From NCBI RefSeq assembly GCF_022179385.1, contig NZ_BPQS01000050.1, forward strand, positions 1-35,923: 35,923 bases of DNA. Reading direction: 5' to 3'. Positions 32,340 through 35,923 of this stretch are shown piece by piece. Within the stretch, counting starts at the first letter, position 1. Each line of letters starts with the position of its first letter. The stretch comes from Methylobacterium longum. GTDB lineage: Bacteria > Pseudomonadota > Alphaproteobacteria > Rhizobiales > Beijerinckiaceae. The notes below the pieces were generated by a model. That model made no database searches. It saw nothing but the letters and a program-made list of their open reading frames with translations, and was not told the DNA's origin. The position numbers and the translations under genes were made by a program.

Positions 32340-34067
32340 TCAGGCCGGTGGATAGAGGGCGAAGACCTCGGCGAGTTCTGCGGGCGGGACGGGTCTGCTG
32401 ATGAGGTAGCCCTGGACGTCCGTGCAGCCCTCCAGGCGGATGCGCTGCATCTGCTCGGAGGTTTCGACGCCCTCGGCGACCGTGGTCATGCCCAGACTCT
32501 TGCCGAGGCCCGCGATGGCCCGGATGATCGCCTCGCCGTCGGGTTTGGTCGCCAGATCCTTCACGAAGGACCGGTCGATCTTGATCTTGTCGAAGGGGAA
32601 CGAGCGCAGGTAGCTCAGCGACGAGTAGCCGGTGCCGAAATCGTCCATGGAGACCCGCACGCCGAGTTCCCGCAGCCGATGCAGGGTCTGGAGCGTCTTG
32701 GCGTTCTCCTGCAGCAGCACGCCCTCGGTGATCTCTACCTCCAGCCGCTGGGCCGGCAGGCCCGAAGACGCCAGCGCCGAGATGATCGTCTCCACCAGCC
32801 GGTCGCTCTTGAACTGTGCGGGCGAGACGTTCACCGCCACCGACATGTGGGACGGCCACGCCATGGCATCGCGGCAGGCCTGCCGGATGACCCACTCGCC
32901 GATCGGCACGATCAGGCCGATCTCCTCGGCGAGCGGGATGAAGTCGAGGGGTGACACCAGCCCCCGGTCGGGATGCCGCCAGCGGATCAGGGCCTCGCAG
33001 CCGATCAGCGTGCCGCTCTGGAGTTGCAGCTGTGGCTGGTAGTGGAGCTGGAACTCGCGCCGCGCCAGGGCTTGGCGCATGTCGAGTTCGAGCTTGCGGC
33101 GCGCCTGCATGCGCGCGTCCATCTCGGGTTCGAAGAACCGGTAGGTGCCGCGCCCGTCGAGCTTGGCCCGGTAGAGCGCGAGGTCGGCGTTCTTCAGGAG
33201 CCTGTCGCCGTCCGTCCCGTCCTCCGGGGCGAGCGCGACGCCGACGCTGGCGCCGATGGTCAGGAGGTGACCCTCGACCATGTAGGTCCGGCCGATCAGG
33301 TCGACGATCCGGCGGGCGAGCGCCTGCGTGCCCGCCGCGTCGCGCACGCCCGCCTGCAGGATCACGAACTCGTCGCCGCCGATCCGCGCCACCGTATCGG
33401 TCGGCCGCACCGTCGAGCGGAGGCGGTCGGCGACCTTCTCCAGCAGGGCGTCGCCGATCGGATGGCCGAGGGTGTCGTTGACCGGCTTGAACCGGTCGAG
33501 ATCGATCAGCAGCAGGGCACAGGCCTCGCCGTCGCGCGCGAGGCGGGCGAGGGCCTCGGCGAGGCGCTCGCGCAGGTACAGGCGGTTCGGCAGGCCGGTG
33601 AGCGGATCGAGGCGGGCCATCGCGTCGGCCCGGGCCTCGATGGCCTTCCGGGTGCTGACATCCTCCAGAGTCATGACCCAGCCTCCGTCCGGCAGGGGCT
33701 GGAGTTCCGCCTGGACCGTGTGTTCCGCCCGCCGCAGCTCGAACACGGCGGGCTGGCGCCGGTCGAGCGATCGCCGCAGGGCCAGGAACGCCGCGCGCCG
33801 CGACGGGGCAGGTCCACCCCGCACCGCGCGCATCAGCGGAACGGCGGCGGCGTTCGTCCGCAGCCCCACCGACAGGTCGGCCAGGAGCCGCCGCGCGGGG
33901 CGGTTGGCGGCGATCACCGTACCGCCGGCATCAATCATCAGCAGGCCCTGCCGGACCGCGTCGAGGTAGGCCTGCAGGGGCTCGACCGGCGCGGCGCCCG
34001 GCCGCACCGGGATCGGCCACGCCGCTTCCCGGCGCGACTGGGCGGCAGGCTGGGGATCCGGGCTCAT
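32340..34067 (-). CDS. PAS-GGDEF-EAL cyclic-di-GMP turnover protein
   Basis: A 575-residue soluble protein. A PAS-like sensor (about 30-145, QGLLMIDAGGTVIAANRPA) is followed by GGDEF (about 150-310) and EAL (about 325-570). The diguanylate cyclase site GGDEF (230-234) is intact, and the product-inhibition site RxxD (RPTD, 221-224) lies five residues before it. The phosphodiesterase site is also intact: EALIRW (358-363) and DDFGTGYSS (475-483) with the downstream metal ligands. So it may make or break cyclic di-GMP, which governs motility and biofilm. No transmembrane helix. The BLUF gene follows by 26 bp. The upstream region is AT-rich, as expected for a promoter. Confidence 0.93.
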   Translation of the reverse strand: MSPDPQPAAQSRREAAWPIPVRPGAAPVEPLQAYLDAVRQGLLMIDAGGTVIAANRPARRLLADLSVGLRTNAAAVPLMRAVRGGPAPSRRAAFLALRRSLDRRQPAVFELRRAEHTVQAELQPLPDGGWVMTLEDVSTRKAIEARADAMARLDPLTGLPNRLYLRERLAEALARLARDGEACALLLIDLDRFKPVNDTLGHPIGDALLEKVADRLRSTVRPTDTVARIGGDEFVILQAGVRDAAGTQALARRIVDLIGRTYMVEGHLLTIGASVGVALAPEDGTDGDRLLKNADLALYRAKLDGRGTYRFFEPEMDARMQARRKLELDMRQALARREFQLHYQPQLQLQSGTLIGCEALIRWRHPDRGLVSPLDFIPLAEEIGLIVPIGEWVIRQACRDAMAWPSHMSVAVNVSPAQFKSDRLVETIISALASSGLPAQRLEVEITEGVLLQENAKTLQTLHRLRELGVRVSMDDFGTGYSSLSYLRSFPFDKIKIDRSFVKDLATKPDGEAIIRAIAGLGKSLGMTTVAEGVETSEQMQRIRLEGCTDVQGYLISRPVPPAELAEVFALYPPA

Positions 34068-34217
34068 GCCACGTGCCTTGGAATGGGCTGCCGGGCGGCG
34101 CGCGGCAGAAGATCGGATTCCAATAGGCCGGTAGAAGCTAATTCGACGTTTAAATGCGCGAGATCGACAGCATTAATCTAAGTTAAATCGTTGATTGATC
34201 TGCGTTCATCGCAGCGA

Positions 34218-34253
34218 GGCCCGCCGTCGCGCTCCGACCCGCGGCGGCGGGCC
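34218..34253 (-). terminator. Strong hairpin after the acetamidase/formamidase gene
   Basis: Positions 34218-34231 pair with 34240-34253 (14 bp with one mismatch or wobble, 8-base loop), 7 bases after the stop. There is no long T-run. It separates the acetamidase transcript from the GGDEF-EAL gene. Confidence 0.6.
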
Positions 34254-34260
34254 GGACAGG

Positions 34261-35208
34261 TCAGGGGATGGTCAGCGCGGCCTTCGGGAGCAGCATGTGG
34301 ACCCCCTTGTTGCCGTCCACCGTCTGGGTGATCCGCAGGTTCCCGGCGAGCGAGCACAGCATGTAGGCCTGGTTGCGCGTCAGGTGCGTTCGCGCGCAGA
34401 CGAGGCGCACCATCCCGCGCACGGCCTGGCGCATGGCCTCGTCGAGGCTCTCGTGGAGGCCGATGCTCATCAGGTCGGTCGGGGTCTCGGCGAACGGCCA
34501 GGTGCCCTGGAGATCGCGGCGCGCGGTGAGCCGAAAGGTGCCGGTCAGTCCCGTCTCCAGGGCGGTGACGCAGACCTCACCGTCGCCCTGCACGCCGTGG
34601 CCATCGCCCGCGTAGAAGCCGCCGCCGCGATTGAACACCGGCAGATAGAGGGACGTGCCGACCTTCAGCTCCTTGTTGTCCATGTTGCCACCGAAGGCCC
34701 GCGGCACCGAAGTTCCGACCCGGCCCCAGGCGGCGGGCGGGGCGGTGCCCAGGATGCCGAAGAACGGGTCGAGGGGCAGCTCGGTACCCCAGGGGAGGCG
34801 GCAGACGCCCCGGGCCGTGTCGATGTCGGCGTGGACGGTCTCGTAGTCCGTGAACTCGTCCGGCAGGGTGCCGAGCAGCGGCAGGATCGACACGAAGCCC
34901 CAATCGAGGCGGAACTTCAGGTCGAGGATGTCGACCTGCAGCATGTCGCCGGGCTCGGCACCCTCCACGTGGATGGGGCCGGTGACGACGTGCGGCCCGA
35001 GGCCGCGCTCCAGCGTGTCGAGGGCGTGCCGCAGGTCGGCCGGCACCCGGGCCGGATCGGGATGGAGCGACTCGCGGCCGCCCGCCGGATGGGCGTGCAG
35101 GGTGACGGTATCGCCGGACGCCACCGTGAGGACGGGCGGTCGCGCGGCGTCGAAGGTGCCCAGCACCATTGCGTCGGGACGGGCGGGAATCTCGTGGTGA
35201 CGCGACAT
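34261..35208 (-). CDS. Acetamidase/formamidase family hydrolase
   Basis: A 315-residue enzyme of the FmdA/AmdA family. Characteristic segments are the SGDTVTLHAHPAGG opening, GPIHVEGAEPGDMLQVDILDL (about 91-111), DPFFGILGTAPP (about 165), GGNMDNKELKVGTSLYLPVFNRGGGFYAGDGH (about 185-216) and the SLAGNLRITQTVDGNKGVHMLLPK close. Asp/His residues in GNMDN and GDGHGVQGDGE would form the metal site. Family members hydrolyse formamide or acetamide to ammonia and acid, a nitrogen source; formamide would suit a methylotroph. GAGGACA precedes the ATG at 35206-35208. A longer frame adds 62 low-complexity residues and is not used. Confidence 0.9.
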   Translation of the reverse strand: MSRHHEIPARPDAMVLGTFDAARPPVLTVASGDTVTLHAHPAGGRESLHPDPARVPADLRHALDTLERGLGPHVVTGPIHVEGAEPGDMLQVDILDLKFRLDWGFVSILPLLGTLPDEFTDYETVHADIDTARGVCRLPWGTELPLDPFFGILGTAPPAAWGRVGTSVPRAFGGNMDNKELKVGTSLYLPVFNRGGGFYAGDGHGVQGDGEVCVTALETGLTGTFRLTARRDLQGTWPFAETPTDLMSIGLHESLDEAMRQAVRGMVRLVCARTHLTRNQAYMLCSLAGNLRITQTVDGNKGVHMLLPKAALTIP

Positions 35209-35650
35209 GCCGTGTCCTCGTTCGATGCGGGGCGGATGGGCCGGCTCGCAAGTCGTGCGCCCCGACAAGGCTGCCGGAAGGCCCGATGATCCCGGGTCGC
35301 GTCGCGGGGTTGCGCCCGCGATCGGGGAGAGGGCCGGCGAACCCGCCGCAGCCCGCATCCCAGCCTGCGTCTTGCGCATCGCGATGCGGTTCACTACATC
35401 GGCTTCATCGGCAGCGACGGTACGCCGTCCGCCGATACTTCCATCCGCATCGCCGGCCGGCTTCGACCCTCGGGTCGGGACGCCGACGGGCTTGGGCCAG
35501 GCTCAAACCCGGTGCGCGGCGGCTGATGGAGCGTCCATCGTTCAGTGCCGGACAGGGATGACCCCCGGGTCGCCCCGCACGGCGCGTCGTCGACGGAGGC
35601 ACCGGTGGTCGGCTCGGCCGGTTCGGTTCCGACGCGGGGAAAAAGGGCGG
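35209..35650. other. Spacer between acetamidase gene and rRNA promoter
   Basis: About 440 bp without a supported gene. It should contain the acetamidase promoter near its left end. A long open frame on the plus strand crosses it into the rRNA leader and is not credible as a gene. The right end (about 35639-35644) is a small A-run just upstream of the promoter, as in UP-like elements. Confidence 0.45.
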
Positions 35651-35680
35651 TTGACACGACGGTTCGGGGCAGCCTATACG
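35651..35680 (+). promoter_or_regulatory. Strong sigma-70 promoter, probably for the rRNA operon
   Basis: Perfect TTGACA (35651-35656) and a -10 TATACG/CTATAC (35674-35680) at 17-18 bases. Transcription would start near 35687. It is the best housekeeping promoter in the window and points toward the rRNA leader. Confidence 0.75.
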
Positions 35681-35686
35681 GCGCCT

Positions 35687-35923
35687 CCCGACGCGGTCCG
35701 GAAGAAAAACGGAGCGGGTCGGACGGACTTCCCGAGGTTTAGAAAAGTAGATCTGGCGAAAGCCGAGGTACTTGACTTCTCCTCAGCCGGTAATTACGAG
35801 AGTGATTACTGATCTTTGACAAGTTGGATTGAGGAAGGGAGACGCGGGCGGCGTTTGTCCTTGCGGCCAAGCTTTAGGGCTTGGCGTGAGAGACTTGTGC
35901 CGATCTGTTGTTCTTCTTTCTGA
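35687..35923 (+). other. Leader of a 16S rRNA operon, truncated by the window edge
   Basis: About 237 bp of non-coding, less GC-rich sequence ending in TTGTTCTTCTTTCTGA. I recall this as the text just before 16S rRNA in Methylobacterium. It includes a boxA-like site (separate entry) and a hairpin (35866-35872 with 35879-35885, 7 bp). The 16S gene itself begins beyond the window. Confidence 0.7.
35810..35822 (+). promoter_or_regulatory. boxA-like rRNA antitermination site
   Basis: TGATCTTTGACAA closely matches the boxA consensus (about TGCTCTTTAACAA) bound by NusB/NusE, which lets RNA polymerase read through structured rRNA. Its place in the leader before 16S is as expected. Confidence 0.7.

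Noticed and set aside
35207..35812. A 201-codon open frame before the rRNA leader
   Set aside because: It runs through a strong promoter into the leader, is low-complexity, and has no ribosome site.
1..35923. CRISPR arrays, insertion sequences, prophage or integrase genes
   Set aside because: No regularly spaced repeats, transposase or integrase reading frames were seen anywhere in the window.

Overview
The window is very GC-rich and densely coded, and it looks like chromosome from an alphaproteobacterium of the order Hyphomicrobiales (Rhizobiales), most likely Methylobacterium. The grounds are the overall protein style, a porin tail ending in LNYKF, three GGAAC-N17-GTT promoters of the kind read by the EcfG general stress sigma factor, two copies of an mmgR/suhB-like small RNA, and a 16S rRNA leader at the right edge. 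The genus is inferred from recognition, not from a search.

Left part (1-8.7 kb): the end of an outer-membrane porin gene, a VOC-fold protein, an MFS anion symporter and an orphan family-5 solute-binding protein. A run of small genes follows: two hypothetical proteins, a Trp-rich 82-residue protein, a CYTH-domain phosphatase-like protein, a Nudix hydrolase and a 65-residue cysteine protein behind an EcfG-type promoter. Nearly 900 bp without a protein gene then holds small RNA copy 1 on the minus strand, also behind an EcfG-type promoter.

Middle (8.7-21.3 kb): a soluble GAF/PAS hybrid histidine kinase diverges from a diverged Mfd-like helicase. Then come a GlcG/HbpS-family protein convergent with a PAS-domain protein, an M20 amidohydrolase (carbamoylase type) with a pentapeptide-repeat tail, two small genes (one SRPBCC), a spermidine-synthase-like protein and further small proteins. 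Small RNA copy 2 follows on the plus strand, then an Ala/Pro-rich exported protein whose EcfG-type promoter would give a leaderless message.

Right part (21.3-35.9 kb): a cupredoxin, and a LysR regulator divergent from a YceI / cytochrome b561 / YceI operon. Next is a fold-type-I basic amino acid decarboxylase translationally coupled to a GNAT acetyltransferase, a D-2-hydroxyacid dehydrogenase, an HNH-type protein behind a near-parS sequence, and a cystathionine gamma-synthase-like enzyme. A BLUF blue-light receptor sits just downstream of a GGDEF-EAL cyclic-di-GMP enzyme, followed by an acetamidase/formamidase. The window closes on an rRNA promoter, a boxA-like site and leader; 16S itself lies beyond the edge.

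The most interesting material is regulatory: paralogous small RNAs with apparently different promoters (stress versus housekeeping), the EcfG-type sites, and the split BLUF + GGDEF-EAL pair.
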